Source of the DNA: Clusia tigrina | Taxonomy: Eukaryota; Arthropoda; Insecta; Diptera; Clusiidae | Reading direction: 5' to 3' | Length of the DNA stretch: 64,000 nucleotides | NCBI GenBank assembly: GCA_920105625.2 | Contig: OV050031.1 | Span: 47,210,925-47,274,924, forward strand | Shown here: in pieces, positions 21,216 through 33,369 of the stretch | How positions within the stretch are numbered: position 1 is the first letter of the stretch | Layout of the letters: every line of letters begins with the position of its first letter | Notes under the pieces: model-generated | What the model was told of the DNA's origin: nothing | Database searches by the model: none | Seen by the model: the letters and a program-made list of their open reading frames with translations, nothing else | Position numbers and translations under genes: made by a program

Positions 21216-23242
21216 CAAGTGTGAAGCAACAACACACAAGCTCTGTTATTATACCTTATTACTGTACCTTGTTAGTATACTTTGTTATTAGAGCTTGTAT
21301 TTCATTGGTTAAAGCCAAGGTGAATTTATTTGCAAGGTGGCTGCAAGAGCAAATTTTTTTGAACCGATTTTCCCTCAGTAGCTGTCAAAATTGAATGTTT
21401 AGAAAAATGCGACCAAAACAAATATGAAAAAATTGCAAATTGATTTTTGATTTGTGTGAATAAGTTTTTTAATTGTTATTTTTGTAAAATTTGAACATTA
21501 AAAGATTAAAAAATAAACAATATGCGAAGCAAATGTGGTATGTGTAGTAAATACTCCGGTAAAGGAAATGGATCGTTTTTCCGTGTACCCAAAAATGAGT
21601 ATTTCCGACATGTGGTGTTAATTTAAAAAAAACGGCAGTTATTTGTGAAGACCATTTTTAGCCCAGTGATTTCATAAATGGTCCTGGAGATGTGTGTGCA
21701 ATAAAACGGTTGCTGCCAAGTGCTGTGCCTTCTTATTCCATTCCCAGTGTGAATTTGCAGGATAGCTGCTCATGGATAGTTGACGGTACTGGTGTTGTTA
21801 ATTCCTCCACGCAAACTGAGTAAGTTTAAATATTTAAAGAATATTTCATATTAAGTGTTGATATGATTATTTATGAAATATTAATGTTTTAGTGGTTTAC
21901 TACGACAGCAATAATCAATGAAAACAAAGCTCTGAGGAAAAAGTGAAGAAGCCGGAGGCAGAGATCACTGAGTTAAAACTACAATTGGAGAGCAATAAGT
22001 CTCTGACCACAGCAGTGCACGAACTATTTACTATGGGTCAAATAAAAAGGCTATGCGGTACTGATGGTAAAAGGGCGAACTGGCGGTGGGAAGATGTGTC
22101 AAACGCTATATGCTTACAAGCTGCAGGTCCAAGAGCGTATAGACATTTATATAGCAAAGGATACCCTTTACCACATTTTATAACACTGCAGAGGTGGGCA
22201 AATAAAATTCATATTGAGGAAGGCATTCTACGGTCTCCCATAGATTGCAAGCGATTTGTGAACAATCTCTCGGAAGATGACAAAATTTGTGTGGTCTCTT
22301 TTGATGAGATGAAAATTGCTGCTGTATACGAGTACGACTCATCAAAAGATATAGTAAGAAAGCCCACAAATTATGTTCAAGTTGCAATGGTGCGAGGTTT
22401 AAAGGCCTCATGGAAGCAACCTGTCTTTTATAGTTTTGACTGTAAAATGACTAAATCTATAATATATAATATTATAGAAGCTCTTCACAATATGAGCTTC
22501 CCCGTCGTTGCCATTATTTCCGACTTGGGTACAACAAATCAATCGTTGTGGAAAGAACTTGGTGTGTCTATTGGTGAGTTGCTTTATAATAATGAATAGG
22601 TATATAATACAAATATATTTTGAATACAATAGAAACAAAGTATTTGGGTTTGCTGACGCTCCACATCTACTGAAGCTCATGAGAAACCACTATTTAGATT
22701 CCGGAATATTGTGGAATGAAAATATTGTCACACCGCGGACAATAAAACAACTAATGCAGCATGTGTCCGGATCTGATGTGTCTATTGCCTACAAATTAAC
22801 TGAAGATCTTGTCGAATAGATAGACAAGCAGGTAAAAAATATAGTAGTTTCATTTTCAATTTTGAAAAAATGTGTAAATATATATATGTTTATAAAATTT
22901 AGGCCGACAAAAAGTGAAATTAGCAGCGCAGCTTTTTTCACACACGACTGCTAACGCAATAAGACGTTGCGCATCGATTGGAAAGAAATTTTATCTTCCA
23001 CACGACACGGCAGATTTCATACAATTAGTGAACGATTGGTTTGATGTTCACAACAGCAAGTTAACGACATTAAACTACCCTGGAAAAGAACCATATGGCA
23101 GAGATCTACCGAAACAACAAGAAATTCTGGATAGAATGGATATGTTTGTGGGTAAAACAATTATACCCAGAAAAAATACTTTGGCTCCCTTCCAAAAGGG
23201 TATTTTGTTATCAAATATTTCGCTTCGCTTGCTGCATGAATA

Positions 23243-24178
23243 CGAGGTGTGATCAAAAAATAACCGTTATTTTCATCTTTTCGTGAGTTACGCATGTTCG
23301 ATGTTCGCATTTTTTTCTCTGTTATGTTGGTACACATGTCTGTTATATATGTTGGCAATACCAACCATTTTGGATTGTCAGTTTGTTTTTGATAGATAAA
23401 AAGGTTAGTGGTGTTTTGGTATGCTCTTCGATTTTGTACTATTCGAAAAAATGGATCAAAGAAACTGTATTCAGTTTTGTGTAAAAAATGAAATTAAATG
23501 CGCAAAGACATTTGAAATGTTGACTGTGGCCTTTGGCGAGTCTACTATGAGCAGAACACAAGTTCAATTGTGGTATAACCGGTTTAAGGAAGGCCGAGAA
23601 GATGTCAATGACGATGCTCGTCCTGGTCGCCCGAGCACGTCAACAACCGATGAAAACATTGACGCAGTGAAGAAAATGATTTTGGATAATCGTCGAATCA
23701 CTATCAGAGAGGTTGCTGATGATGTTGGCATATCGTTCGGCTCATGCCAAGCAATTTTTACGGATGTTTTAGGCATGAAACGTGCGGCAGCGATGATTTT
23801 CCAAAAGTGCTAAATTTTGACCAAAAACAACGTTCGCATGGACATCGCTCAGGAGCTGTTTTTGGCCAAAACCAAAACCGTTATCATGTCTCAACCACCG
23901 TATTCACCGGACTTGGCCCCCGCTGACTTTTTCCTCTTTCCAAATCTGAAGACACCGATGAAAGGAAAGCGTTTTGCTACGATTGAGGAGACAAAAGAAA
24001 AATCGAAACAGGAGCTGTAGGCGATACCAAAAAAAGTGTTTCAGAAGTGTTTCGAGGATTGGAAAAAACGCTGGCATAAGTGTATTATATCTGAGGGGAA
24101 TTACTTTCAAGGGGACAAGATAGTTGTTGATGAATAAATAAATACTTTATTTACGGTAATTTTTTTTATCACACCTCG
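23243..24178 (+). mobile_element. Internally deleted mariner, unit III
   Basis: 936 bp between TA at 23241-23242 and 24179-24180. Same inverted repeats and same internal deletion as 11263-12198. Confidence 0.93.
23451..24137 (+). pseudogene. Mariner transposase, frameshifted, unit III
   Basis: Same central deletion as unit II. In addition one T is missing near 23803 (stop soon after MIFQKC), one T is gained near 23834, and a TAG stop at 24018-24020 (GAGCTGTAG) is unique to this unit. Confidence 0.88.
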
Positions 24179-24499
24179 TATGTGTCGGAAAGGTACGGAA
24201 GGCAATATATTTGCACATATAGATTAAACCAGGATATTCTTGAGCACTTCTTTGGAGCCATTCGCAGCAAAGGAGGATTACATGATCATCCCAGCCCAGA
24301 AGATTTTAAATTTAGACTACGAAAATATATTCTAGGTATTTTTCTCAAAAAACTTTTGTGGACGTTCAATATTTACTAATTGTGTGTTTTTACAGCAAAG
24401 GAGCTGCTATTTGTGTGTGTTCAATGTTTAGTAATTGTGCTGCAATAGTTTCTAACATATCGTTGAAGGTAACCGGGTGGGGGTAGTGGTGTAGCCACA

Positions 24500-25870
24500 G
24501 GTATTCCTCCCCCAGTGATCGGCGCAGGAGGCGCGGAGAACGATACCCGTTTCGTCGGTCGACTCCCCGGCTGTGGTGAGGGTTGGTCCCCTGAGCGGGG
24601 CGTTGGTTGACTCCTCAGATGACTCCTTGGATGGATCGCTGGCGGGTCATTTGTCGCTGACGATGACGACGATTGCGGCGATGGCGATCGGTTTGGCGAT
24701 GGTGATCGGGATGGCGATGATGATCGGGATGCCTGCAGCGATGGCGACGATGTTGAGTCACTCTCCACGAGGTGGGCCGGCTTCAACCAGTCCGTAGAGA
24801 TGGCTTTCTCGACGCCGTTCAAGTCGATGATGAATCTCTTATCGATGACCCGGCGAATTACCTTATGGGGGCCCGTATATGGCGGCTCGAGTGGCCTCCG
24901 GATTTTTTCCAGCTTGCAGAATACGTGCGTGCAGGTGCGCAATTCTTTGAAGACGAACGGCTTCTGTCTCGAGTGGTTGGACGCTGGTACTGGCTTGATC
25001 GCTTTTACCAGCTTTGCGCAACTGCTCGACGAAAACCGGTTGGGTGGTAGGGTCGTTCTCTTGTCCGAAGAATTCCCCCGGCAGGTGTAGTTGGGTGCCG
25101 AAGAGCATCTCGGCTGGAGTTGCTTTGAGGTCCTCTTTATACGCCGTCCGCATCCCCAATAGAACTGTTGGCAAGGCGTCTGGCCATGTTGTGTCTGGAC
25201 TGCACATCAAGGCCGCTTTTAGTGTGCGGTGTAGTCTCTCCACCATGCCGTTTGACTGTGGGTGGTAAGGCGTTGTGTGAACATGGTTTGCACCCGTCAT
25301 TTTCGCGAGAGCCGTGAATAGCTCCCCCTCGAATTGGCCCCCCTGGTCGGAGGTGATGGTGAGTGGCGTGCCGAAAGTGCAGACCCAACTGTGGAAGAAC
25401 GCTCGTGCGACGGTCACAGCTCGAATGTCCGTGAGTGGGACAGCCACCGGCCATCGGGAAAAGCGGTCGATGATGGTCAGGCAGTGTGACAGTCCTCTCA
25501 CCAGCGGTAGCTTGATCAGGTCAACATGAACGTGGCAGAACCTGTCATCTGTCTCCCCGAAGCTTTGCAACTCGGCGCGGCTGTGGCGATGGACCTTCGC
25601 GCGTTGGCATGGTTGGCATGAAGTATTTGGCCACCAGATGTTTCGCCGCTGCTCGACCACTCGGGTGGGATGATCCGTGTATGATGCCAAACGCCGCTCG
25701 ACGCAGGTTGGATGGCAAATAGGGCCGTGTCGCCCCATCGGTAACCAGACAGTAGATCTCGCAGTCGTTGAAAGCGAGGCGATCCAGTTGGATACGCGGA
25801 TTCTCCAGCAGGTGAGGCAGCTCTACGTCAGAGGCTTGCTCCAGGCTGATAGTGGCTTCGTCGATGATGG
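24500..25870 (-). pseudogene. Integrase of CsRn1-like element, unit III
   Basis: The open stretch 24863-25738 (291 codons) holds the zinc-binding region (HPTRVVEQRRNIWW, CQPCQRAK) and a complete catalytic core with Asp, Asp, Glu in VHVDL, SDQGGQFE and VERLHR. The C-terminal region (24421-24942, another frame) reads KIRRPLEPPYTGPHKVIRR, TDWLKPAHL, then a Ser-Pro-Arg tail. A frame change near 24930 separates the two. The linker from RNase H is open at 25545-25940. Confidence 0.86.
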
Positions 25871-27302
25871 AAGGCATCGAGACGGTACAGGTTCGTGAAA
25901 GTGCGTCTGCCACAACGTTTTCTCCCCCGGGAACGTACACAAATCGTGTGTTGAACTGGAGGATGTATTCCAGGTGTCGGCTCTGCCTCGGCGTTGCTTG
26001 TCCGAGCGTTGTTGTGCGGCGAAGGCGAGCGGCTTGTGGTCCGTGTGGATTGTGAAGGCGTGCGCCTCCAGGATCCTCCTGAAGTGTCAGACTGCGGCAT
26101 ACACCGCGAGCAACTCCCTGTCGTAGGCGCTGTAGCGAGTTTCTGGAGGATTGAGCTTCCTAGAGAAGAACCCCAGAGGCTTCCAGGTCCCATCGGGTTG
26201 CTCTTGGTTGAGTGCCGCTCCGATGGCGGTGCTCGATGCGTCTGTATAGAGAGCGATCGGCGCGGTAGGCGAGAGGAAAGCTGAATCTGTAGCTGCTGCG
26301 ATACTCGCCTTGCACTGCTGGAATGCCTGCTCCGTTTGCGTCGTCCAGCTAATCGCCGCCTTCTTCTTCGTTAGGTTCCTCAGAAGCTCGTTGAGCGGGG
26401 CCTGTAGTTCCGCGGCGTGCGGCATACACCTGCGGTAGTTATTAACCATACCCAGGAAACGTCTCAGCTGGGTAGAGTCTGTCGGGCTTGGAAAGGCGTC
26501 GATCGCCTCGATCTTTGGGCGCGGGGGCCTGAACCCCCCTTTCGAGACCCGATACCCAGCGAATGTAACTTCTGGGCACCGAGTTGGCATTTGTCCAAGT
26601 TGATGCGTAGGTTCGCCGCTTTCAGCGTCTCCAACAATTGGCTCAAATGATGCAGGTGCTCGTCATGCGTCTCGGATGCAATGAGCAGGTCGTTTACGCA
26701 GCCCTTCACGAAGGGGAGTTTCCTGAGTAGGTGATTAATTACCCGCTGAAGCGTTTGCGCGGAGTTACGCAGGCCTAATGGCATACCCACGAACTCGAAG
26801 AGGCCGGAAGGTGTTGTGGCTGCCGTTTTCGGGATGTCAGCTGTGAAGATGAAGTGTTGTACCGGCAAGTCTGGTACAGTGGCCATGACCCCTGCTGGTG
26901 AAGCGAGTTGCAGGAAGCGCTGGACGAGCTCTCTATACCGGTCGCCGTGTGGTCCCACAGGTGCATCAATGCGAGCCACTGTGGAGATGCCGTAGATGCG
27001 AGCCGAGTCCATGCGGCCCGTTGCCGCGATATTGGTAAGTGGGTCTACGATGCGTCGTCCCTCAAGTCTACCAGAAGCCCATAGTATATCAGAAAGTCCG
27101 CCCCGAGAACGGCGGTTTGCACATCGGCCACAGTGAACGCCCAAGTAAAATCCCGCCGCAGGGCGAGGTTCAGCTTCAGCGTGAGCTGCCCGTATGTGGC
27201 TATCGGCGACGAGTTGGCGGCGTACAGCGTGAGGCTGTTTCGCTGTAGTTTGCGGGCGACCGTTCCCCTCGGCAGTAAGGAGACCACTGAACCCGAGTCC
27301 AC
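25870..27302 (-). pseudogene. pol: Protease-RT-RNase H of CsRn1-like element, unit III
   Basis: Same missing RT core and CVND box as unit II. Copy-specific damage: single-base deletions near 27058 (after LLVDLR), 26571 and 25997, and a nonsense codon in RNase H near 26085 (AVYAAV then stop). The pieces are 27045-27302 (protease), 26590-27060 (RT) and 26087-26590 (RT end, RNase H start). Confidence 0.86.
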
Positions 27303-27546
27303 GAGAAAGCGAGTGGATGTTGTTCGATCCGTTACGTGTAGGTTTTTCGGTTGGTGGTCGGCCGGCGTCGTTCGCCCAAGTCGGCGTCGGCAGCGCTAGT
27401 TTCCCGACGGCGTCGAGGCGGCGGCACGGCGGCGGCAAAGATACACGGTGGTCGGCACTGCTGTGCTGTCGCCCCGTATTTCAGGTGGTACCAACATTGG
27501 CCAGGCGCTGTAGAGCGATCTCGATGCCGGCTGGGGGCTGCGGGTT

Positions 27547-28492
27547 TCAGCGCGACCCCTCTGAAGGAGGGGTCGTTATTTTACGCAACAGCTCCTGATT
27601 CTCCCGCGTTAGTGCCACGAGCTGTGCCACTGACTGGCGCAGTGCGGCAAGCTCTGCGTGCACGGAGTTACCCGTTGAATCGTGCGACGATCTGTTCGCG
27701 AATGGAGAGCGGGGGTCTCGGAGACGAGAGTGGAGGTGACGTAGCTGCCACTGTAGGTCCATTGTCGACTACCTCGTCAGCTGCCTCTGCGAGCTCCTCC
27801 AGACTGGTGCCCTTCAGGATTTTGAGAAGCTGTCGCCTTGACGGCGGCATCAAGTCGAGCCACTTCACTCGGATGATGTCACTTCACCTGTCTCCTGCCA
27901 AGGAGCGCATCTGCCGCAGGAGTTGAGACGGCTTCCTGTCCCCCAGCTCGAGTTGGGTGAGTAATTTGTGGAGCTGTCGATCCGCCGAGTCGGTGAGGCG
28001 ATTTAGTATGGCTGTCTTCAGCGCCCCATACTTGCCCACGGGCGGCACTGTGCGGAGTACATCCGCAACCTCGGAAATAGACTCCGGGTCGAGCGCCGCA
28101 ACTACTAGATTGTAGCGGCTGTTGTCGTTGCGCACATGGTGTACCTGGAACGCGGCCTCGATCTGATAAAACCACAGATCGGGGTTACTCCTCCAGAAAG
28201 GTGGGAGCCGGCAGCTGTTCACCGCCTCGATCGCGGGCGGCGGCGAAAAGGAGGCGTGTCCCCCAGGTTCCCCTGCACGGTGTGTCGGTATCAGCCATAG
28301 CGTGGGCTTAGCCGGCTGTGCCTGCGCATGCACGTGCGGTGGTTGTGGCTGCTGGTGTGGAGCGTACGTTGCTTGAGTCGGCGGCTGCTCCGGTGGTGCT
28401 GGCGGCCGGGTCCTGAGGCTGTTGGCGAGTGGAGCATCCTGTGCGTATGTTTTATACCCCTCTGTATGGGGCGCGTATGTGTTTACGATCAT
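27547..28492 (-). pseudogene. gag: Gag of CsRn1-like element, unit III
   Basis: Best preserved first half: 202 codons open from the ATG at 28492 through the capsid-like domain to the shared stop after AGDR (27884). The second half (27868-27668) ends in a frameshift caused by one extra G near 27714. Confidence 0.84.
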
Positions 28493-28508
28493 GTCGGGGT
28501 CACCAATT

Positions 28509-28930
28509 TGGCTGCTCGCGTGCTCAACGTTGCGTTGCCAATAAAAAACAGAAATATTTGTTATATCTTATTTTTAACATATAATAAAATACGTTCCTGT
28601 GAATTTATTTGTTATATCGTACATATAATATGTGATGGATGCGTTTCTACAGATTTCTAGAGATCGTATTAAGTCCAGTAATTAATATAACCTTTAATTG
28701 CACATAACGCTCTATAACACGTCACCACAGCTTCAGCACAGAAAGAGAAAGAGATTGAATGAAAGGCCGGAAACACGAAGTGTGTTGTTCAGCAGCCAAC
28801 ACAAGCTAGTTCCGGTTTTTCATAAAAACGCTGTGCGACAGCGACAGCATGTTAATAGATGGCGCGCGGAACTAACGCATGCTTGCGTTGGCGTACCCGA
28901 CAACCGGGTGGGGGTAGTGGTGTCGCCACA
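28509..28930 (-). repeat. 5' LTR of CsRn1-like element, unit III
   Basis: 422 bp, same ends as 911-1332. Confidence 0.82.
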
Positions 28931-29159
28931 TATACATATATGAATAATTTCTCACTCACTTACTGAAAGTAAAAGAAATTATGAGTCTATTTAACTATTA
29001 TATAAATATTTGTATATTTTGCGTACCATTTTAAGCAGCTTTTATGTATTCCTTCATTCCTCTCAATTTCGTTTATTTTTTCTCGCACATTGCCTATGTT
29101 TGACAATTCCAGAGGTACGAAATTCACCTTGCAGTCACCTTGTAAATAAATTCACCTTG
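28931..29159 (+). mobile_element. 3' end of P-like transposon with inverted repeat, unit III
   Basis: Closes the element begun at 21316; target duplicate GTTAAAGG follows at 29160-29167. Confidence 0.78.
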
Positions 29160-29164
29160 GTTAA

Positions 29165-29940
29165 AGGCCAAATACAATAAGCCTCGTTTCACACCAGGCG
29201 CCAACGTTGCGGGTTTGCATATCACGGCGATAGTAAATAAACCCAAAACTCACAACAACAGCGAGAAGTGTGTGTGCTCATACCAAGAGCTTCACACGAT
29301 CAGGCAATCTATGATAGCGTCTGATAAACAAAAAAAAAACAGCTGCTGCAACTGTCCAACGATTTTGTTGATTATTTTGGCAATTTTGCTTGAAACTTTT
29401 TTGTTTCTTTTTTTTTAATTTCTTGGGAAATAAACGGACTAGACGGACCTTTTTTAATTTCTTGGGAAAAATGATTTTGTCGCACTTGGAGAATAATTGC
29501 ATAAAGAGCTGATAAGAGTCGGACTGCGGCATCGCAATTTTAAATATTGTTTTGGTTTTGGGACTTTGTTGTGGATTTTTATTATGTTTACCATTGCCGT
29601 GATAAATTTATCGCGATAGCCCGAGACGAGGGCGAGACCGAGTCTCGGATGAAATGTCAAAAAGAATTTGTATCAATGGATGGTATGCGGCCATATACAA
29701 TAATGCGTGTTGCGATAGAGCGAGACGAGGCATTTCTAAAAAATTAGAATTTCTTCGCGCTCTCTAAAGAATGGAAAAATTTAGTTTTTAACGGTTCGTT
29801 CTTTACCACTTTTGCTTTTGTACAAATATGGCTGGCATTTTGCTTATTGTATATTAGAATCCGAGACAGTGCAAAACGAGATGTCATCCGAGACTCGGTT
29901 TCGCTCTCGCATCGTGCTCTCGCGTTATTGTATTTGGACC
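29165..29940. mobile_element. MITE-like element flanked by TTAA, unit III
   Basis: TTAA at 29161-29164 and 29941-29944; same ends and interior as 1566-2339. Confidence 0.5.
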
Positions 29941-30113
29941 TTAAGATTTACTGGTACCTAGATTTAAGTTGGGACTACTGAATAAAATGTATTTCTTTAT
30001 AATTGTAAATTTTTAGTTTAAAAATCTATTTCTATTGCCAAGGAAGAGATATTGGAGTTAATTGAAATGAGATTTTGTGGAATGTGGCGTTTGACTAATA
30101 TGGCAATTCGTTG

Positions 30114-30311
30114 TTAGGAAGATAGAATATTGTCGAGATTAGAAAAATAACCAACATATGATTTTGCAATCACTACATTAGTAGTTTTAACAGGGATATG
30201 TGTTTCATGAACGCATATAAACATCTGGTCTCTGACTAACAAAGTTAGCTTATTGAAATTGTCAGTATAGCCGTTCATATTCCATTGTATAAGTTTCATA
30301 GACATAGGATT
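30114..30311 (-). pseudogene. Non-LTR endonuclease fragment, unit III
   Basis: Copy of 2513-2710; identical in sense to unit II. Confidence 0.58.
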
Positions 30312-31087
30312 ATCCAGAAGGAATTAATTTATGAGAGTAGTTTAAAAAAATAAAAATCGAGTTACTATTCTAAATTGGGTTGGGTTTTTCCCCTTTTGCA
30401 GTGCTGCTATTTGAGTTCTAAGCTACTACTTTTAATAATTTTTCAACACTCCTCTTCAACACTAATCCATTGGTAAAGTTACAAATATTTGATTATAATA
30501 TAGATTCAACATATACAAGTTAACATTAAAATTTTTTTAAATATTATATGTTGCCCGTTGATTTTACAAAATATTCTTATTTTAATTTACTTAAATTCTT
30601 GGTAAAGACATCAGCCACATTTTCATTTGTAGGAACAAAGTTTAAATCAATACATTTTTTTTCTACAATATCTCTTATAAAATTGTACTTAATATCAATA
30701 TGTTTGCTTCTGGCATGGTAAGTAAGGTTCTTTGCTAACTGATACGACCTTATATTGTCACCAACGACTTTTGTTGGATAATCAAACGATTACAAACCTA
30801 TCTCTTTTAACAGTTTCTTCAGATAAATTGTTTCTTTTCCAGCTGTGGTTAAAGCCACATTTCTAATTCGGTGTTGTTAAGAGCTACGCTTCCTTGTTTT
30901 TTAGAGTCCCACGAGAATACACAGCCTGCCATAAAGCATGCATACCCTGTATATGATTTTCTGTCTAACAAGTTGCTGCCCCAATCGGCATCGACATAGC
31001 CTATAACAGGTCTTCCATTCCGGTAATAGTGTAGTTTAAAATCTTGCGTAGATGACGAATATTCAAAATATGCTTTATACCAGCTAC
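30312..31087 (-). pseudogene. Copia 3' part, unit III, left of LINE
   Basis: RNase H end and LTR start, split from 33090-33181 by the LINE. It shares the ~9-bp insertion near 30790 with I and II. Confidence 0.78.
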
Positions 31088-33089
31088 CTTTCACACCACA
31101 AACTTAAACATAAGAAACTCAATTTACATGGAAAACGCGAGTGAAGTCGAAGTCCTGAACATACTCTACGGTCTGAATTCTCAAAAAAGTCCAGGACACG
31201 ATGCGATCCGACCAGCAGACCTGAAAAATAATGCTGTAGTGATGGCTCCGGTAATAACAAAACTTATAAACATGAGCCTCGAACAGAATAAGATGCCACA
31301 AGCACTTAAACTCTCAACTATTCGGCCTATTTATAAAAGCGGGGATAAGTCAGATGTTGGTAATTATCGACCAATAGCGATATTGCCGGTGCTAGAAAAA
31401 ATGATTGAGGAAATCGTGCTGCGCAGGCTCAACGTTTTTATTGAAAAATATCAAATAATTGCAAGTAACCAGTATGGCTTCCAAAAAGGGAAAAATATTA
31501 ACAAGCTTCTCGGTAACTTTGCAAACGATTTGAATGAAAATCTGAGCAAGAATTGTCACAGCCTGGTACTTTTCGTCGATTTTAGTAAAGCTTTCGACAC
31601 GCTGTCTCATAAAAAACTCTTGGAAGCAATCGAACGCGCCCGTCTTCGAGGTGAGTGCCTTAAAAGGCTTGAAAATTACCTGACATTACGCTCTTACCAA
31701 GTAAAAATTAAAGACAATCTAAGCGCGCCAGTATACACTAAACACGGCGTACCACAAGGATCCAAACTGGGACCACTTCTATATATAATTTACGCAAACG
31801 AAATGTTCAGAGTGCTCAAGAACAGCAAAGTTTATGCCTACGCCGATGACACTGCCATAGTGGTTGCACATAAGGATCTTAACACTGCAACAAAAATAAT
31901 GCAAAGCGAGCTCGATGCTATTGCAAGATGGTCTCACGATAATGGTCTATCGATAAATGCTGCAAAAACAAAAATTATGCACATTCGCTCGATACACATG
32001 CCACGATCCCAGATACAAATAAAATTTCATAGTACGTCATGCCTGCACAATCACCAAACCAGAAGCTCCTCAGATGACGATGGCCAAACAATAATTGAAA
32101 TAGTGGAAGAATACAAATACCTGGGCGTGGTCGTGGACACACACTTGAAATGGCACGCACACATCAAACAACTCCGAGCAAAACTACGCAGAACATCGTA
32201 TATGATGCACCACCTAAGCTACGCATGTAACTACTTGGTACTCAGGCAGGCTTACTTCGCACTTTGCGAATCTTACATCCGCCACGGCATCACCGCATGG
32301 GGCTCGTCAACCCACTGCTCTGACGCACAAAAAAGTCAAAACGCCATTCTTAAAATACTGGCCAAGAAAAAAACCTACCACCGTCACGACAGCAGTATCC
32401 CAGTCTGGAAGCACCTCCAAGTCTTGACGGTTGATGACCTATTTAAGAGCAGTCTACTAAGCGAGTTCTTCGACGACAAGCGCTTCAGGATTCCAATTCA
32501 ACACGAGTATAGCACGCGACACCGAACAGGCGGTAGAGTTAAAGTTGCCCATTTCTACAACAATTATGGAAAACGCACTCTCGATGTTGTTATACCCAAA
32601 ATTCTGAATCAGCTGCCATCAAACATAGCGAACGATCACCAAGCTCCGAAACATCAGCGAAATAGAAACATCAAACTGCATTATATTCAGAACTAATGTT
32701 TATTTTCACTTCTAAATAATGTTTATTTTCGCTTCTAAATAATGGTCACCCATGTACCAATAATAATGTTTTAAATTGTACTCTTTTTCCTTCTTCTTAT
32801 TCAATTACATTGCTCCTTGATAAGTTTCTAAATTTTATAATTGCACTTTATAATTATACTTTAAATTTATAACTTATAATCGTACTTTAAATTTGTATTA
32901 TAATTGAACTATTGTAATTTATTATTTGAATATCTATTGTTATTTTTAATTAATTAATTTCTTATTATTATTTCAAATTTTCTCGCAGACAAGCCTTAAA
33001 GGCTTCGCGAGATACCATGAAATTGTAACAAAAATTGTAAAAAGAATAATTGAAATAAACCTCACTCACTCACTCACTCACTCACTCAC
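31088..33089 (+). mobile_element. 5'-truncated non-LTR retrotransposon with (CTCA)n tail, unit III
   Basis: 2002 bp, same insertion point and truncation as 18938-20935, with one more CTCA repeat. Identical 5' truncation shows duplication rather than independent insertion. Confidence 0.93.
31128..32696 (+). CDS. Reverse transcriptase region of LINE ORF2, 5'-truncated, unit III
   Basis: 522 open codons with all RT motifs of the unit II copy (FVDFSKAFDTL, GVPQGSKLGP, AYADDTAIV). No endonuclease. It is open in both copies, which fits a recent duplication rather than selection. Confidence 0.92.
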   Translation: MENASEVEVLNILYGLNSQKSPGHDAIRPADLKNNAVVMAPVITKLINMSLEQNKMPQALKLSTIRPIYKSGDKSDVGNYRPIAILPVLEKMIEEIVLRRLNVFIEKYQIIASNQYGFQKGKNINKLLGNFANDLNENLSKNCHSLVLFVDFSKAFDTLSHKKLLEAIERARLRGECLKRLENYLTLRSYQVKIKDNLSAPVYTKHGVPQGSKLGPLLYIIYANEMFRVLKNSKVYAYADDTAIVVAHKDLNTATKIMQSELDAIARWSHDNGLSINAAKTKIMHIRSIHMPRSQIQIKFHSTSCLHNHQTRSSSDDDGQTIIEIVEEYKYLGVVVDTHLKWHAHIKQLRAKLRRTSYMMHHLSYACNYLVLRQAYFALCESYIRHGITAWGSSTHCSDAQKSQNAILKILAKKKTYHRHDSSIPVWKHLQVLTVDDLFKSSLLSEFFDDKRFRIPIQHEYSTRHRTGGRVKVAHFYNNYGKRTLDVVIPKILNQLPSNIANDHQAPKHQRNRNIKLHYIQN

Positions 33090-33181
33090 ATGTTCTTTAT
33101 GTGGATCTGTATTACGTTGAGCCAACTTCGCTACCGAGTGCAAGATGTCAGGGCGAGTCGATATCGCTAGATACATTAGAG
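33090..33181 (-). pseudogene. Copia RT end, unit III, right of LINE
   Basis: As 20936-21027; ends at CATTAGAG (33174-33181). Confidence 0.75.
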
Positions 33182-33369
33182 TAATGATGTCCGAGCCCTA
33201 TACACTTGGTGCACATTTGTTTTTGTAAATGCACTTAGGAACAGGCTGTGTGTTCGCATACACAGACACAGCACTCCGCACTAAGCAATACGAAATACAC
33301 AAACAATTTTGTCTCTTTAGCTTTATATGGTTCTTCCTTGCCTATACCAAAGTGTGAAGCAACAACACT
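33182..33369 (+). mobile_element. hAT left end, unit III, cut at the III/IV joint
   Basis: 188 bp equal to 43326-43513; the unit joint follows. Confidence 0.65.

Larger units (their letters stand above)
21522..24440 (+). pseudogene. P-like THAP transposase, unit III
   Basis: Same layout and same THAP frameshift as unit II. The central open block 21943-22599 has 218 codons and reads EEGILRSPIDCKRFVNN, which I take as ancestral because unit IV agrees. DAPHLLKLMR block at 22640-22819; block 22914-23242; the RLNQDILEHFFGAI motif after the mariner at 24179-24335. Stops in the THAP exon and the mariner insertion prevent a functional product. Confidence 0.85.
21316..24471 (+). mobile_element. P-like (THAP) transposon, 5' part, unit III
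   Basis: Inverted repeat CAAGGTGAATTTATTTGCAA at 21316 after GTTAAAGC. It runs to the CsRn1 LTR remnant; the 3' end is at 28931-29159. Confidence 0.8.
24472..28930 (-). mobile_element. CsRn1-like Ty3/gypsy retrotransposon, unit III
   Basis: LTR 28509-28930, primer site 28493-28505, gag, pol, integrase, and a 28-bp remnant of the 3' LTR at 24472-24499. It retains the ~170 bp (24764-24933) lost in unit II. Most of its frames are broken by single-base deletions. Confidence 0.88.
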
